A DNA stretch of 64,000 nucleotides. It comes from Hippophae tibetana. Lineage: Eukaryota; Streptophyta; Magnoliopsida; Rosales; Elaeagnaceae. The translations under genes were made by a program, and so were the position numbers. Below, in pieces: positions 1 to 15,442 of this stretch. The stretch is taken from the NCBI GenBank assembly GCA_037013495.1, contig CM072810.1:71098449-71162448 (forward strand), in the 5' to 3' direction. Every line of letters begins with the position of its first letter. Positions within the stretch are counted from its first letter, which is position 1. The notes under the pieces were generated by a model, which was not told the DNA's origin, did no database searches, and saw only the letters and a list, made by a program, of their open reading frames with translations.

Positions 1-3000
1 CTTGTTGGATATTAAGAACTTTAGAATTTTTTTAAACACACTCTTGGGTAGTAACTCCATCCCTCTTCTGGTGGAATTGAATAAAATCGAAAGCAAAAAA
101 AACGACATAGGTGCGACGAAAATTTTAAACTATCGGTAGTCGATGTAAACGTGGAATTTGATTTCAAAAAATAATATTCTTCGGAATCCATGCTATGATT
201 ATAGGAACCTTTACAAGGTTCGATTTTATATATTATATTAAAAGTTTCGACACCCGAGTCAAAAGTAAAGGCGGTGTAAAATTGGAACTCAAATGTATCA
301 AATTTTCTTTTTTTTAATATTGTAAACAGTAGAATCCATCTTCTTTTTCCTTCAATATTTTTTATGGAGAACAAAGATTGATTGAGAGTAGATATAAAGC
401 TCAAGACTAGGAGATGAGTATTTCAAAAAAGAACTACGAAATGAAATCGACAGACAAAAACGACATCATTAATTCCATAAAACCAAAACGTTTTGATGCC
501 AAAAAATAATGATCACTCCATTTGATGTGTCAAATCGAGGCATTCCATCAAGAACCCTTGGAAGAAAAGTACAAAGCTTGGTAAAAAATATTTTCATTAA
601 TTATACTAGTTCTTCCTCCTTCAAAAGGTTGTTGTGCTCTTATATAAGCAACACAACCCAACACGTAATGCAACCTTAGTGGGAATATTTAGTTGTGAAA
701 TGTGCTTAATCCATCCGTAAATTATAAAAGCGTAAAAAACATATGATAATAAGACAAATAAAATTCAAAAATTTAGTATAAACAAAATCGCAAGACATCA
801 AGTCCCATAATTAAATAAAATAAAAATAATTGCTTACAAAATTAATTCTTCCATTTGATATTCCAAATATATCCCTTGTAAATGATCATCAGAATGTTTT
901 ATGATCATGAGAATACTTGTTGGATATTAAGAACTTTAGAATTTTTTTAAACACACTCTTGGGTAGTAACTCCATCCCTCTTCTGGTGGAATTGAATAAA
1001 ATCGAAAGCAAAAAAAACGACATAGGTGCGACGAAAATTTTAAACTATCGGTAGGTGATGTAAACGTGGAATTTGATTTCAAAAAATAATATTCTTCGGA
1101 ATCCATGCTCTGACTATAGGAACCTTTACAAGGTTTGATTTTATATATTATATTAAAAGTTTCGACACCCGAGTCAAAAGTAAAGGCGGTGTAAAATTGG
1201 AACTCAGATTTACAAAATATTCTTTTTTTAATATTGTAAACAGTAGAATCCATCTTCTTTTTCCTTCAATATTTTTATGAAGAACAAAGATTTATTGAGA
1301 GTAGATATAAAGATCAAGACAAAGAGATGAGTATTTAAAAACGAACTACGAAATGAAATCCACAGACGAAAACGACATCATTAATTCAATAAAACCAAAA
1401 CGTTTTGAAGCCAAAAAATAATGATCACTCCATTTGATGTGTCAAATCGAGGCATTCCATCAAGAATCCGTGGAAGCAAAGTACAAAGCTTGGTAATGCA
1501 ACCTTGGTGGGAATATTTAGTTGTGAAATGTGCTTAATACATCCGTAAATAATAAAAGAATAAAAAACATATGATAAATAAGACAAATAAAATTAAAAAA
1601 CTTAGTATAAACAAAATCGCTAGACATAAAGTCCCATAATTAAATAAAATAAAAATAATTGCTTCCAAAATTAATTCTTCCATTTGATATTCCAAATATA
1701 TCCCTTGTAAAGGATCATGAGAATGTTTTATGATCTTGAGAATACTTGTTGGATATTAAGAACTTTAGAATTTTTTTAAACACACTCTTGAGTAGTAACT
1801 CCATCGCTCTTATGGTGGAATTGAATAAAACCGAAAGCAAAAAAAACGGCATAGGTGCGATGAAAATTTTAAACTCTCGGTAGTCGATGTAAACGTGGAA
1901 TTTGATTTCAAAAAATAATATTCTTCGGAATCCATGCTATGATTATAGGAACCTTTACAAGGTTCGATTTTATATATTATATTAAAAGTTTCGACACCCG
2001 AGTCAAAAGTAAAGGCGGTGTAAAATTGGAACTCAAATGTATCAAATTTTCTTTTTTTTAATATTGTAAACAGTAGAATCCATCTTCTTTTTCCTTCAAT
2101 ATTTTTTATGGAGAACAAAGATTGATTGAGAGTAGATATAAAGCTCAAGACTAGGAGATGAGTATTTCAAAAAAGAACTACGAAATGAAATCCACAGACG
2201 AAAACGACATCATTAATTCAATTAAACCAAAACGTTTTGATGCAAAAAAATAATGATCACTCCATTTGATGTGTAAAATCGAGGCATTCCATCAAGAACC
2301 CTTGGAAGCAAAGTACAAAGCCTGGTAAAAAATATTTTCATTAATTATACTAGTTCTTCCTCCTTAAAAAGATTGTTGTTTTCTTTTATAAGCAACAAAA
2401 CCCTACACGTAAAGCAACCTTGGTGGGAATATTTAGTTGTGAAATGTGCTTAAAACATCCGTAAATAATAAAAGCATAAAGAACATATGATAAATAAGAC
2501 AAATAAAACTCAAAAACTTAGTATAAACAAAATCGCTAGACATAAAGTCCCATAATTAAATAAAAGAAAAATAATTGCTTCCAAAATTAATTCTTCCATT
2601 TGATATTCAAAATATATCCCTTGAAAAGGATAATGAGAATGTTTTTTGATCTTGAGAATACTTGTTGGATATTAAGAACTTTAGAATTTTTTTAAAAACA
2701 CTCTTGAGTAGTAACTGCATCGCTCTTATGGTGGAATTGAATAAAACCGAAAGAAAAAAAAACGGCATAGGTGCGACGAAAATTTTAAACTCTCGGTAGG
2801 CGATGTAAACGTGGAATTTGATTTCAAAAAATTATATTCTTCGGAATACCTGCTATGATTATAGGAACCTTTACAAGGTTCGATTTGATATATTATATTA
2901 AGAGTTTCGACACCCTAGTCAAAAGTAAAGGCGGTGTAAAATTGGAACTCTAATTTATCAAATGTTCTTTTTTTTAATATTGTAAACAGTAGAATCCATC

Positions 3001-5405
3001 TTCTATTCCTTCAATTTTTTTATGAAGAACAAAGATTGATTGAGAGTAGATATAAAGATCAAGACTAAGAGATGAGTATTTAAAAAAGAACTACGAAATG
3101 AAATCCACAGACGAAAACGACATCATTAATTCCATAAAACCAAGACGTTTTGATGCCAAAAAATAATGATCACCCCATTTGATGTGTCAAATCGAGGCAT
3201 TCCATCAAGAACCCTTGGAAGCAAAGTACAAAGCCTGGTAAAAAATATTTTCATTAATTATACTAGTTCTTCCTCCTTAAAAAGGTTGTTGTTTTCTTTT
3301 ATAAGCAACAAAACCCTACACGTAAAGCAACCTTGGTGGGAATATTTAGTTGTGAAATGTGCTTAATACATCCGTAAATAATAAAAGCATAAAGAACATA
3401 TGATAAATAAGACAAATAAAATTCAAAAACTTAGTATAAACAAAATCGATAGACATAAAGTCCCATAATTAAATAAAATAAAAATAATTGCTTCCAAAAT
3501 TAATTCTTCCATTTGATATTCCAAATATATCCCTTGTAAAGGATCATGAGAATGTTTTATGATCTTGAGAATATTTGTTGGATATTAAGAACTTTAGAAT
3601 TTTTTTTAAACACACTCTTGAGTAGTAACTCCATCGCTCTTATGGTGGAATTGAATAAAACCGAAAGCAAAAAAAAACGGCATAGGTGCGACGAAAATTT
3701 TAAACTCTCGGTAGGTGTTGTAAACGTGGAATTTGATTTCAAAAAATAATATTCTTCGGAATGCCTGCTCTGATTGTAGGAACCTTTACAAGGTTCGATT
3801 TTATATATTATATTAAAAGTTTCGCCACCCGAGACAATAGTAAAGGCGGTGTAAAATTGGAACTCTGATTTATCAAATGTTCTTTTTTTTAATATTGTAA
3901 ACAGTAGAATCCATCTTCTTTTTCCTTCAATTTTTTTATGAAGAACAAAGATTGATTGAGAGTAGATATAAAGATCAAGACTAAGAGATGAGTATTTAAA
4001 AAAGAACTACGAAATGAAATCCACAGACGAAAACGACATCATTAATTCCATAAAACCAAGACGTTTTGATGCCAAAAAATAATGATCACCCCATTTGATG
4101 TGTCAAATCGAGGCATTCCATCAAGAACCCTTGGAAGCAAAGTACAAAGCCTGGTAAAAAATATTTTCATTAATTATACTAGTTCTTCCTCCTTAAAAAG
4201 GTTGTTGTTTTCTTTTATAAGCAACAAAACCCTACATGTAAAGCAACCTTGGTGGGAATATTTAGTTGTGAAATGTGCTTAATACATCCGTAAATAATAA
4301 AAGCATAAAGAACATATGATAAATAAGACAAATAAAATTCAAAAACGTAGTATAAACAAAATCGCTAAACATAAAGTCCCATAATTAAATAAAATAAAAA
4401 TAATTGCTTCCAAAATTAATTCTTCCATTTGATATTCCAAATATATCCCTTGTAAAGGATCATGAGAATGTTTTATGATCTTGAGAATACTTGTTGGATA
4501 TTAAGAACTTTAGAATTTTTTTAAACACACTCTTGAGTAGTAACTCCATCGCTCTTATGGTGGAATTGAATAAAATCGAAAGCAAAAAAAAACGGCATAG
4601 GTGCGACGAAAATTTTAAACTCTCGGTAGGCGATGTAAACGTGGAATTTGATTTCAAAAAATAATATTCTTCGGAATCCATGCTCTGATTATAGGAACCT
4701 TTACAAGGTTCGATTTTATATATTATATTAAAAGTTTCGCCACCTGAGTCAAAAGTAAAGGCGGTGTAAAATTGGAACTCAGATTTATCAAATGTTCTTT
4801 TTTTTAATATTGTAAACAGTAGAATCCATCTTCTTTTTCCTTCAATTTTTTTATCAAGAACAAAGATTGATTGAGAGTAGATATAAAGATCAAGACTAAG
4901 AGATGAGTATTTAAAAAAGAACTACGAAATGAAATCCACAGACGAAAACGACATCATTAATTCCATAATACCAAAACGTTTTGATGGCAAAAAATAATGA
5001 TCACTCCATTTGATGTGTCAAATCGAGGCATTCCATCAAGAACCCTTGGAAGCAAAGTACAAAGCTTGGTAAAAAAATATTTTCATTAATTATACTAATT
5101 CTTCATCCTTCAAAAGGTTGTTGTTTTCTTTTATAAGCAACAAAACCCTATACGTAAAGCAACCTCGGTGGGAATATTTAATTGTGAAATGTGCTTAATA
5201 CATCCGTAAATAATAAAAGCATAAAGAACATATGATAAATAAGACAAATAAAATTCAAAAACTTAGTATAAACAAAATCGCTAGACATAAAGTCCCATAA
5301 TTAAATAAAATAAAAATAATTGCTTCCAAAATTAATTCTTCCATTTGATATTCCAAATATATCCCTTGTAAAGGACCATGAGAATGTTTTATGATCTTGA
5401 GAATA

Positions 5406-8400
5406 CTTGTTGGATATTAAGAACTTTAGAATTTTTTTAAAACACTCTTGAGTAGTAACTCCATCGCTCTTTTGGTGGAATTGAATAAAACCGAAAGCAA
5501 AAAAAACGGCATAGGTGCGACGAAAATTTTAAACTCTCGGTAGGTGATGTAAACGTGGAATTTGATTTCAAAAAATAATATTCTTCGGAATCCATGCTCT
5601 GATTATAGGAACCTTTACAAGGTTCGATTTTATATATTATATTAAAAGTTTCGACACCCGAGTCAAAAGTATAGGCGGTGTAAAATTGGAACTCAGATTT
5701 ATCAAATGTTCTTTTTTTTAATATTGTAAACAGTAGAATCCATCTTCTTTTTCCTTCAAATTTTTTATCAAGAACAAAGATTGATTGAGAGTAGATATAA
5801 AGATCAAGACTAAGAGATGAGTATTTAAAAAAGAACTACGAAATGAAATCCACAGACGAAAACGACATCATTAATTGCACAAAACCAAAACATTTTGATG
5901 CCAAAAAATAATGATCACTCCATTTGATGTGTCAAATCGAGGCATTCCATCAAGAACCCTTGGAAGCAAAGTACAAAGCTTGGTAAAAAAATATTTTCAT
6001 TAATTATACTAGTTCTTCCTCATTAAAAAGGTTGTTGTTTTCTTTTATAAGCAACAAAACCCTATACGTAAAGCAACCTCGGTGGGAATATTTAGTTGTG
6101 AAATGTGCTTAATACATCCGTAAATAATAAAAGCATAAAGAACATATGATAAATAAGACAAATAAAATTCAAAAACTTAGTATAAACAAAATCGCTAGAC
6201 ATAAAGTCCCATAATTAAATAAAATAAAAATAATTGCTTCCAAAATTAATTCTTCCATTTGATATTCCAAATATATCCCTTGTAAAGGACCATGAGAATG
6301 TTTTATGATCTTGAGAATACTTGTTGGATATTAAGAACTTTAGAATTTTTTTAAAACACTCTTGAGTAGTAACTCCATCGCTCTTTTGGTGGAATTGAAT
6401 AAAACCGAAAGCAAAAAAAACGGCATAGGTGCGACGAAAATTTTAAACTCTCGGTAGGTGATGTAAACGTGGAATTTGATTTCAAAAAATAATATTCTTC
6501 GGAATCCATGCTCTAATTATAGGAACCTTTACAAGGTTCGATTTTATATATTATATTAAAAGTTTCGACACCCGAGTCAAAAGTATAGGCGGTGTAAAAT
6601 TGGAACTCAGATTTATCAAATGTTCTTTTTTTTAATATTGTAAACAGTAGAATCCATCTTCTTTTTCCTTCAAATTTTTTATCAAGAACAAAGATTGATT
6701 GAGAGTAGATATAAAGATCAAGACTAAGAGATGAGTATTTAAAAAAGAACTACGAAATGAAATCCACAGACGAAAACGACATCATTAATTGCACAAAACC
6801 AAAACATTTTGATGCCAAAAAATAATGATCACTCCATTTGATGTGTCAAATCGAGGCATTCCATCAAGAACCCTTGGAAGCAAAGTACAAAGCTTGGTAA
6901 AAAAATATTTTCATTAATTATACTAGTTCTTCCTCATTAAAAAGGTTGTTGTTTTCTTTTATAAGCAACAAAACCCTATACGTAAAGCAACCTCGGTGGG
7001 AATATTTAGTTGTGAAATGTGCTTAATACATCCGTAAATAATAAAAGCATAAAGAACATATGATAAATAAGACAAATAAAATTCAAAAACTTAGTATAAA
7101 CAAAATCGCTAGACATAAAGTCCCATAATTAAATAAAATAAAAATAATTGCTTCCAAAATTAATTCTTCCATTTGATATTCCAAATATATCCCTTGTAAA
7201 GGACCATGAGAATGTTTTATGATCTTGAGAATACTTGTTGGATATTAAGAACTTTAGAATTTTTTTAAAACACTCTTGAGTAGTAACTCCATCGCTCTTT
7301 TGGTGGAATTGAATAAAACCGAAAGCAAAAAAAACGGCATAGGTGCGACAAAAATTTTAAACTCTCGGTAGGTGATGTAAACGTGGAATTTGATTTCAAA
7401 AAATTATATTCTTCGGAATACGTGCTATGATTATAGGAACCTTTACAAGGTTCGATTTTATATATTATATTAAAAGTTTCGACACCCGATTCAAAAGTAT
7501 AGGCGGTGTAAAATTGGAACTCAGATTTATCAAATGTTCTTTTTTTTAATATTGTAAACAGTAGAATCCATATTCTTTTTCCTTCAGTTTTTTTATCAAG
7601 AACAAAGATTGATTGAGAGTAGATATAAAGATCAAGACTAAGAGATGAGTATTTAAAAAAGAACTACGAAATGAAATCCACAGACGAAAACGACATCATT
7701 AATTGCACAAAACCAAAACGTTTTGATGCCAAAAAATAATGATCACTCCATTTGATGTGTCAAATCGAGGCATTCCATCAAGAACCCTTGGAAGCAAAGT
7801 ACAAAGCTTGGTAAAAAAATATTTTCATTAATTATACTAGTTCTTCCTCATTAAAAAGGTTGTTGTTTTCTTTTATAAGCAACAAAACCCTATACGTAAA
7901 GCAACCTCGGTGGGAATATTTAGTTGTGAAATGTGCTTAATACATCCGTAAATAATAAAAGCATAAAGAACATATGATAAATAAGACAAATAATATTCAA
8001 AAACTTAGTATAAACAAAATCGCTAGACATAAAGTCCCATAATTAAATAAAATAAAAATAATTGCTTCCAAAATTAATTCTTCCATTTGATATTCCAAAT
8101 ATATCCCTTGTAAAGGACCATGAGAATGTTTTATGATCTTGAGAATACTTGTTGGATATTAAGAACTTTAGAATTTTTTTAAAACACTCTTGAGTAGTAA
8201 CTCCATCGCTCTTTTGGTGGAATTGAATAAAACCGAAAGCAAAAAAAACGGCATAGGTGCGACGAAAATTTTAAACTCTCGGTAGGTGATGTAAACGTGG
8301 AATTTGATTTCAAAAAATAATATTCTTCGGAATCCATGCTCTGATTATAGGAACCTTTACAAGGTTCGATTTTATATATTATATTAAAAGTTTCGACACC

Positions 8401-9061
8401 CGAGTCAAAAGTATAGGCGGTGTAAAATTGGAACTCAGATTTATCAAATGTTCTTTTTTTTAATATTGTAAACAGTAGAATCCATCTTCTTTTTCCTTCA
8501 AATTTTTTATCAAGAACAAAGATTGATTGAGAGTAGATATAAAGATCAAGACTAAGAGATGAGTATTTAAAAAAGAACTACGAAATGAAATCCACAGACG
8601 AAAACGACATCATTAATTGCACAAAACCAAAACATTTTGATGCCAAAAAATAATGATCACTCCATTTGATGTGTCAAATCGAGGCATTCCATCAAGAACC
8701 CTTGGAAGCAAAGTACAAAGCTTGGTAAAAAAATATTTTCATTAATTATACTAGTTCTTCCTCATTAAAAAGGTTGTTGTTTTCTTTTATAAGCAACAAA
8801 ACCCTATACGTAAAGCAACCTCGGTGGGAATATTTAGTTGTGAAATGTGCTTAATACATCCGTAAATAATAAAAGCATAAAGAACATATGATAAATAAGA
8901 CAAATAAAATTCAAAAACTTAGTATAAACAAAATTGCTAGACATAAAGTCCCATAATTAAATAAAATAAAAATAATTGCTTCCAAAATTAATTCTTCCAT
9001 TTGATATTCCAAATATATCCCTTGTAAAGGACCATGAGAATGTTTTATGATCTTGAGAATA
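5406..9061. repeat. Homogenised run of four 914-bp monomers
   Basis: Four consecutive monomers begin exactly 914 bp apart (5406, 6320, 7234, 8148). They share diagnostic variants not seen together in other copies: 'aaaacactcttgag', 'attgcacaaaacc', 'cctcggtggg' and 'aaggaccatgag'. They are nearly identical by eye, with a few private changes in the third copy. This is what recent unequal crossover or local amplification leaves behind. Confidence 0.85.
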
Positions 9062-10887
9062 CTTGTTGGATATTAAGAACTTTAGAATTTTTTTAAAACA
9101 CTCTTGAGTAGTAACTCCATCGCTCTTTTGGTGGAATTGAATAAAATCGAAAGCAAAAAAAACGGCATAGGTGCGACGAAAATTTTAAACTCTCGGTAGG
9201 TGATGTAAACGTGGAATTTGATTTCAAAAAATAATATTCTTCGGAATCCATGCTCTGATTATAGGAACCTTTACAAGGTTCGATTTTATATATTATATTA
9301 AAAGTTTCGACACCTGAGTCAAAAGTATAGGCGGTGTAAAATTGGAACTCAGATTTATCAAATGTTCTTTTTTTTAATATTGTAAACAGTAGAATCCATC
9401 TTCTTTTTCCCACAATATTTTTATGAAGAACAAAGATTGATCGAGAGTAGATATAAAGATCAAGACAAAGAGATGAGTATTTAAAAAAGAACTACGAAAT
9501 GAAATCCACAGACGAAAACGACATCATTAATTCAATAAAACCAAAACGTTTTGATGCAAAAAAATAATGATCACACCATTTGATGTGTAAAATCGAGGCA
9601 TTCCATCAAGAACCCATGGAAGCAAAGTACAAAGCTTGGTAAAAAATATTTTCATTAATTATACTAGTTCTTCCTCCTTAAAAAGGTTGTTGTTTTCTTT
9701 TATAAGGAACAAAACCCTACACGTAATGCAAGCTTGGTGGGCATATTTAGTTGTGAAATGTGCTTAAAACATCCGTAAATAATAAAAGCATAAAGAACAT
9801 ATGATAAATAAGACAAATAAAATTCAAAAACTTAGTATAAACAAAATTGCTAGACATAAAGTCCCATAATTAAATAAAATAAAAATAATTGCTTCCAAAA
9901 TTAATTCTTCCATTTGATATTCCAAATATATCCCTTGTAAAGGACCATGAGAATGTTTTATGATCTTGAGAATACTTGTTGGATATTAAGAACTTTAGAA
10001 TTTTTTTAAAACACTCTTGAGTAGTAACTCCATCGCTCTTTTGGTGGAATTGAATAAAATCGAAAGCAAAAAAAACGGCATAGGTGCGACGAAAATTTTA
10101 AACTCTCGGTAGGCGATGTAAACGTGGAATTTGATTTCAAAAAATTATATTCTTCGGAATACGTGCTATGATTATAAGAACCTTTACAAGGTTCGATTTT
10201 ATATATTATATTAAAAGTTTCGCCACCTGAGTCAAAAGTAAAGGCGGTGTAAAATTGGAACTCAGATTTATCAAATGTTCTTTTTATTATTATTGTAAAG
10301 AGTAGAATCCATCTTCTTTTTCCTTCAATTTTTTTATCAAGAACAAAGATTGATTGAGAGTAGATATAAAGATCAAGACTAAGAGATGAGTATTTAAAAA
10401 AGAACTATGAAATGAAATCCATAGACGAAAACGACATCATTAATTCCATAAAACGAAAACGTTTTGATGGCAAAAAATAATGATCACTCCATTTGATGTG
10501 TCAAATCGAGGCATTCCATCAAGAACCCTTGGAAGAAAAGTACAAAGGTTGGTAAAAAATATTTTCATTAATTATACTAATTCTTCATCCTTCAAAAGGT
10601 TGTTGTTTTCTAATATAAGCAACAAAACCCTACACGTAAAGCAACCTTGGTGGGAATATTTAGTTGTGAAATGTGCTTAAAACATCCGTAAATAATAAAA
10701 GCATAAAGAACATATGATAAATAAGACAAATAAAATTCAAAAACTTAGTATAAACAAAATCGCTAGACATAAAGTCCCATAATTAAATAAAAGAAAAATA
10801 ATTGCTTCCAAAATTAATTCTTCCATTTGATTTTCCAAATATATCCCTTGAAAAGGATCATGAGAATGTTTTATGATCTTGAGAATA

Positions 10888-13800
10888 CTTGTTTGATATT
10901 AAGAACTTTAGAATTTTTTTAAACACACTCTTGAGTAGTAACTGCATCGCTCTTATGGTGGAATTGAATAAAACCGAAAGAAAAAAAAAACGGCATAGGT
11001 GCGACGAAAATTTTAAACTCTCCGTAGGCGATGTAAACGTGGAATTTGATTTCAAAAAATTATATTCTTCGGAATACGTGCTATGATTATAGGAACCTTT
11101 ACAAGGTTCGATTTGATATATTATATTAAGAGTTTCGACACCCTAGTCAAAAGTAAAGGCGGTGTAAAATTGGAACTCTGATTTATCAAATGTTCTTTTT
11201 TTTAATTTTGTAAACAGTAGAATCCATCTTCTTTTTCCTTCAATTTTTTTATCAAGAACAAAGATTGATTGAGAGTAGATATAAAGATCAAGACTAAGAG
11301 ATGAGTATTTAAAAAAGCACTACAAAATGAAATCCACAGACGAAAACGACATCATTAATTCCATAAAACCAAAACGTTTTGATGCCAAAAAATAATGATC
11401 ACTCCATTTGTTGTGTCAAATCAGGCATTCCATCAAGAACCCTTGGAAGCAAAGTACAAAGCTTGGTCAATAATATTTCCATTAATTATACTAGTTCTTC
11501 CTCCTTAAAAAGGTTTTTGTTTTCTTTTATAAGCAACAAAATCCTACACGTAATGCAACCTTGGTGGGAATATTTAGTTGTGAAATGTGCTTAATACATC
11601 CGTAAATAATAAAAGCATAAAAAACATATAATAAATAAGACAAATAAAATTCAAAAACTTAGTATAAACAAAATCGCTAGACATAAAGTCCCATAATTAA
11701 ATAAAAAAAATTGCTTCCAAAATTAATTCTTCCATTTGTATTCCAAATATATCCCTTGTAAAGGATCATAAGAATGTTTTATGATCTTGAGAATACTTGT
11801 TGGATTTTAAGAACTTTAGAATTTTTTTAAAACCACTCTTGAGTAGTAACTGCATCGCTATTATGGTGGAATTGAATAAAACCGAAAGCAAAAAAAACGG
11901 CATAGGTGCGACGAAAATTTTAAACTCTCGGTAGGTGATGTAAACATGGAATTTGATTTCAAAAAATAATATTCTTCGGAATCCATGCTCTGATTATAGG
12001 AACCTTTACAAGGTTTGATTTTATATATTATATTAAAAGTTTCGACACCCGATTCAAAAGTATAGGCGGTGTAAAATTGGAACTCAGATTTATCAAATGT
12101 TCTTTTTTTTAATATTGTAAACTGTAGAATCCAACTTCTTTTTCCCACAATGTTTTTATGAAGAACAAAGATTGATCGAGAGTAGATATAAAGATCAAGA
12201 CAAAGAGATGAGTATTTAAAAAAGAACTACGAAATGAAATCCACAGACGAAAACGACATCATTAATTCAATAAAACCAAAACGTTTTGATGCAAAAAAAT
12301 AATGATCACTCCATTTGATGTGTCAAATCGAGGCATTCCATCAAGAACCCGTGGAAGCAAAGTACAAAGCTTCGTAAAAAATATTTTCATTAATTATACT
12401 AGTTCTTCCTCCTTAAAAAGGTTGTTGTTTTCTTATATAAGCAACCAAACCGTACACGTAAAGCAACCTTGGTGGGAATATTTGGTTGTAAAATATGCTT
12501 AATACATCCGTAAATAATAAAAGCATAAAGAACATATGATAAATAAGACAAATAAAATTCAAAAACTTAGTATAAACAAAATCGCTAGACATAAAGTCCC
12601 ATAATTAAATAAAAGAAAAATAATTGCTTCCAAAATTAATTCTTCCATTTGATATTCCAAATATATCCCTTGTAAAGGATCATGAGAATGTTTTATCATC
12701 TTGAGAATACTTGTTGGATATTAAGAACTTTAGAATTTTTTTAAACACACTCTTGAGTAGTAACTCCATCGCTCTTATGGTGGAATTGAATAAAACCGAA
12801 AGAAAAAAAAAACGGCATAGGTGCGACGAAAATTTTAAACTCTCCGTAGGCGATGTAAACGTGGAATTTGATTTCAAAAAATTATATTCTTCGGAATACG
12901 TGCTATGATTATAGGAACCTTTACAAGGTTCGATTTGATATATTATATTAAGAGTTTCGACACCCTAGTCAAAAGTAAAGGCGGTGTAAAATTGGAACTC
13001 TGATTTATCAAATGTTCTTTTTTTTAATTTTGTAAACAGTAGAATCCATCTTCTTTTTCCTTCAATTTTTTTATCAAGAACAAAGATTGATTGAGAGTAG
13101 ATATAAAGATCAAGACTAAGAGATGAGTATTTAAAAAACCACTACAAAATGAAATCCACAGACGAAAACGACATAATTAATTCCATAAAACCAAAACGTT
13201 TTGATGCCAAAAAACAATGATCACTCCATTTGTTGTGTCAAATCGAGGCATTCCATCAAGAACCCTTGGAAGCAAAGTACAAAGCTTGGTCAATAATATT
13301 TCCATTAATTATACTAGTTCTTCCTCCTTAAAAAGGTTTTTGTTTTCTTTTATAAGCAACAAAATCCTACACGTAATGCAACCTTGGTTGGAATATTTAG
13401 TTGTGAAATGTGCTTAATACATCCGTAAATAATAAAAGCATAAAAAACATATTATAAATAAGACAAATAAAATTCAAAAACTTAGTATAAACAAAATCGC
13501 TAGACATAAAGTCCCATAATTAAATAAAAAAAAATTGCTTCCAAAATTAATTCTTCCATTTGTATTCCAAATATATCCCTTGTAAAGGATCATAAGAATG
13601 TTTTATGATCTTGAGAATACTTGTTGGATTTTAAGAACTTTAGAATTTTTTTAAAACCACTCTTGAGTAGTAACTGCATCGCTATTATGGTGGAATTGAA
13701 TAAAACCGAAAGCAAAAAAAACGGCATAGGTGCGACGAAAATTTTAAACTCTCGGTAGGTGATGTAAACGTGGAATTTGATTTCAAAAAATAATATTCTT

Positions 13801-14533
13801 CGGAATCCATGCTCTGATTATAGGAACCTTTACAAGGTTTGATTTTATATATTATATTAAAAGTTTCGACACCCGATTCAAAAGTATAGGCAGTGTAAAA
13901 TTGGAACTCAGATTTATCAAATGTTCTTTTTTTTAATATTGTAAACAGTAGAATCCAACTTCTTTTTCCCACAATTTTTTTATGAAGAACAAAGATTGAT
14001 CGAGAGTAGATATAAAGATCAAGACAAAGAGATGAGTATTTAAAAAAGAACTACGAAATGAAATCCACAGACGAAAACGACATCATTAATTCAATAAAAC
14101 CAAAACGTTTTGATGCAAAAAAATAATGATCACTCCATTTGATGTGTCAAATCGAGGCATTCCATCAAGAACCCGTGGAAGCAAAGTACAAAGCTTGGTA
14201 AAAAATATTTTCATTAATTATACTAGTTCTTCCTCCTTAAAAAGGTTGTTGTTTTCTTATATAAGCAACAAAACCCTACACGTAAAGCAACCTTGGTGGG
14301 AATATTTAGTTGTAAAATATGCTTAATACATCCGTAAATAATAAAAGCATAAAGAACATATGATAAATAAGACAAATAAAATTCAAAAACTTAGTATAAA
14401 CAAAATCGCTAGACATAAAGTCCCATAATTAAATAAAAGAAAAATAATTGCTTCCAAAATTAATTCTTGCATTTGATATTCCAAATATATCCCTTGTAAA
14501 GGATCATGAGAATGTTTTATCATCTTGAGAATA
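10888..14533. repeat. Dimeric higher-order repeat, two ~1.82-kb copies
   Basis: Monomers starting at 10888 and 11796 are repeated as a pair at 12710 and 13620. Landmarks recur at an offset of 1824 bp, for example the open frames at 11861 and 13685 and at 12302 and 14126. Within each pair one monomer has 'gattcaaaagtatag' and 'cttctttttcccac', and the other has 'cacactcttgag' and 'ccctagtcaaaag'. The amplified unit here is therefore a dimer, not the monomer. Confidence 0.8.
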
Positions 14534-15442
14534 CTTGTTGGATATTAAGAACTTTAGAATTTTTTTAAACACACTCTTGAGTAGTAACTCCATCGCTCTT
14601 ATGGTGGAATTGAATAAAACCGAAAGAAAAAAAAACGGCATAGGTGCGACGAAAATTTTAAACTCTCGGTAGGTGTTGTAAACGTGGAATTTGATTTCAA
14701 AAAATAATATTCTTCGGAATGCCTGCTCTGATTATAGGAACCTTTACAAGATTCGATTTTATATATTATATTAAAAATTTCGACACCCGAGTCAAAAGTA
14801 AAGGCGGTGTAAAATTGGAACTCTGATTTATCAAATGTTCTTTTTTTTTAATATTGTAAACAGTAGAATCCATCTTCTTTTTCCTTCAATTTTTTTATCA
14901 AGAACAAAGATTGATTGAGAGTAGATATAAAGATCAAGACTAAGAGATGAGTATTTAAAAAAGAACTACGAAATGAAATCCACAGACGAAAACGACATCA
15001 TTAATTCAATAAAACCAAAACGTTTTGATGCAAAAAAATAATGATCACTCCATTTGATGTGTCAAATCGAGGCATTCCATCAAGAACCCGTGGAAGCAAA
15101 GTACAAAGCTTGGTAAAAAATATTTTCATTAATTATACTAGTTCTTCCTCCTTAAAAAGGTTGTTGTTTTCTTATATAAGCAACAAAACCCTACACGTAA
15201 AGCAACCTTGGTGGGAATATTTAGTTGTAAAATGTGCTTAATACATCCGTAAATAATAAAAGCATAAAAAACATATTATAAATAAGACAAATAAAATTCA
15301 AAAACTTAGTATAAACAAAATCGCTAGACATAAAGTCCCATAATTAAATAAAAAAAATTGCTTCCAAAATTAATTCTTCCATTTGTATTCCAAATATATC
15401 CCTTGTAAAGGATCATGAGAATGTTTTATGATCTTGAGAATA

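Noticed and set aside
240..275. Possible CENP-B-box-like sequence in the monomer (TTTCGACACCCGAG)
   Set aside because: It has the TTCG part but not the central A and CGGG spacing of the known box. The similarity is too weak.
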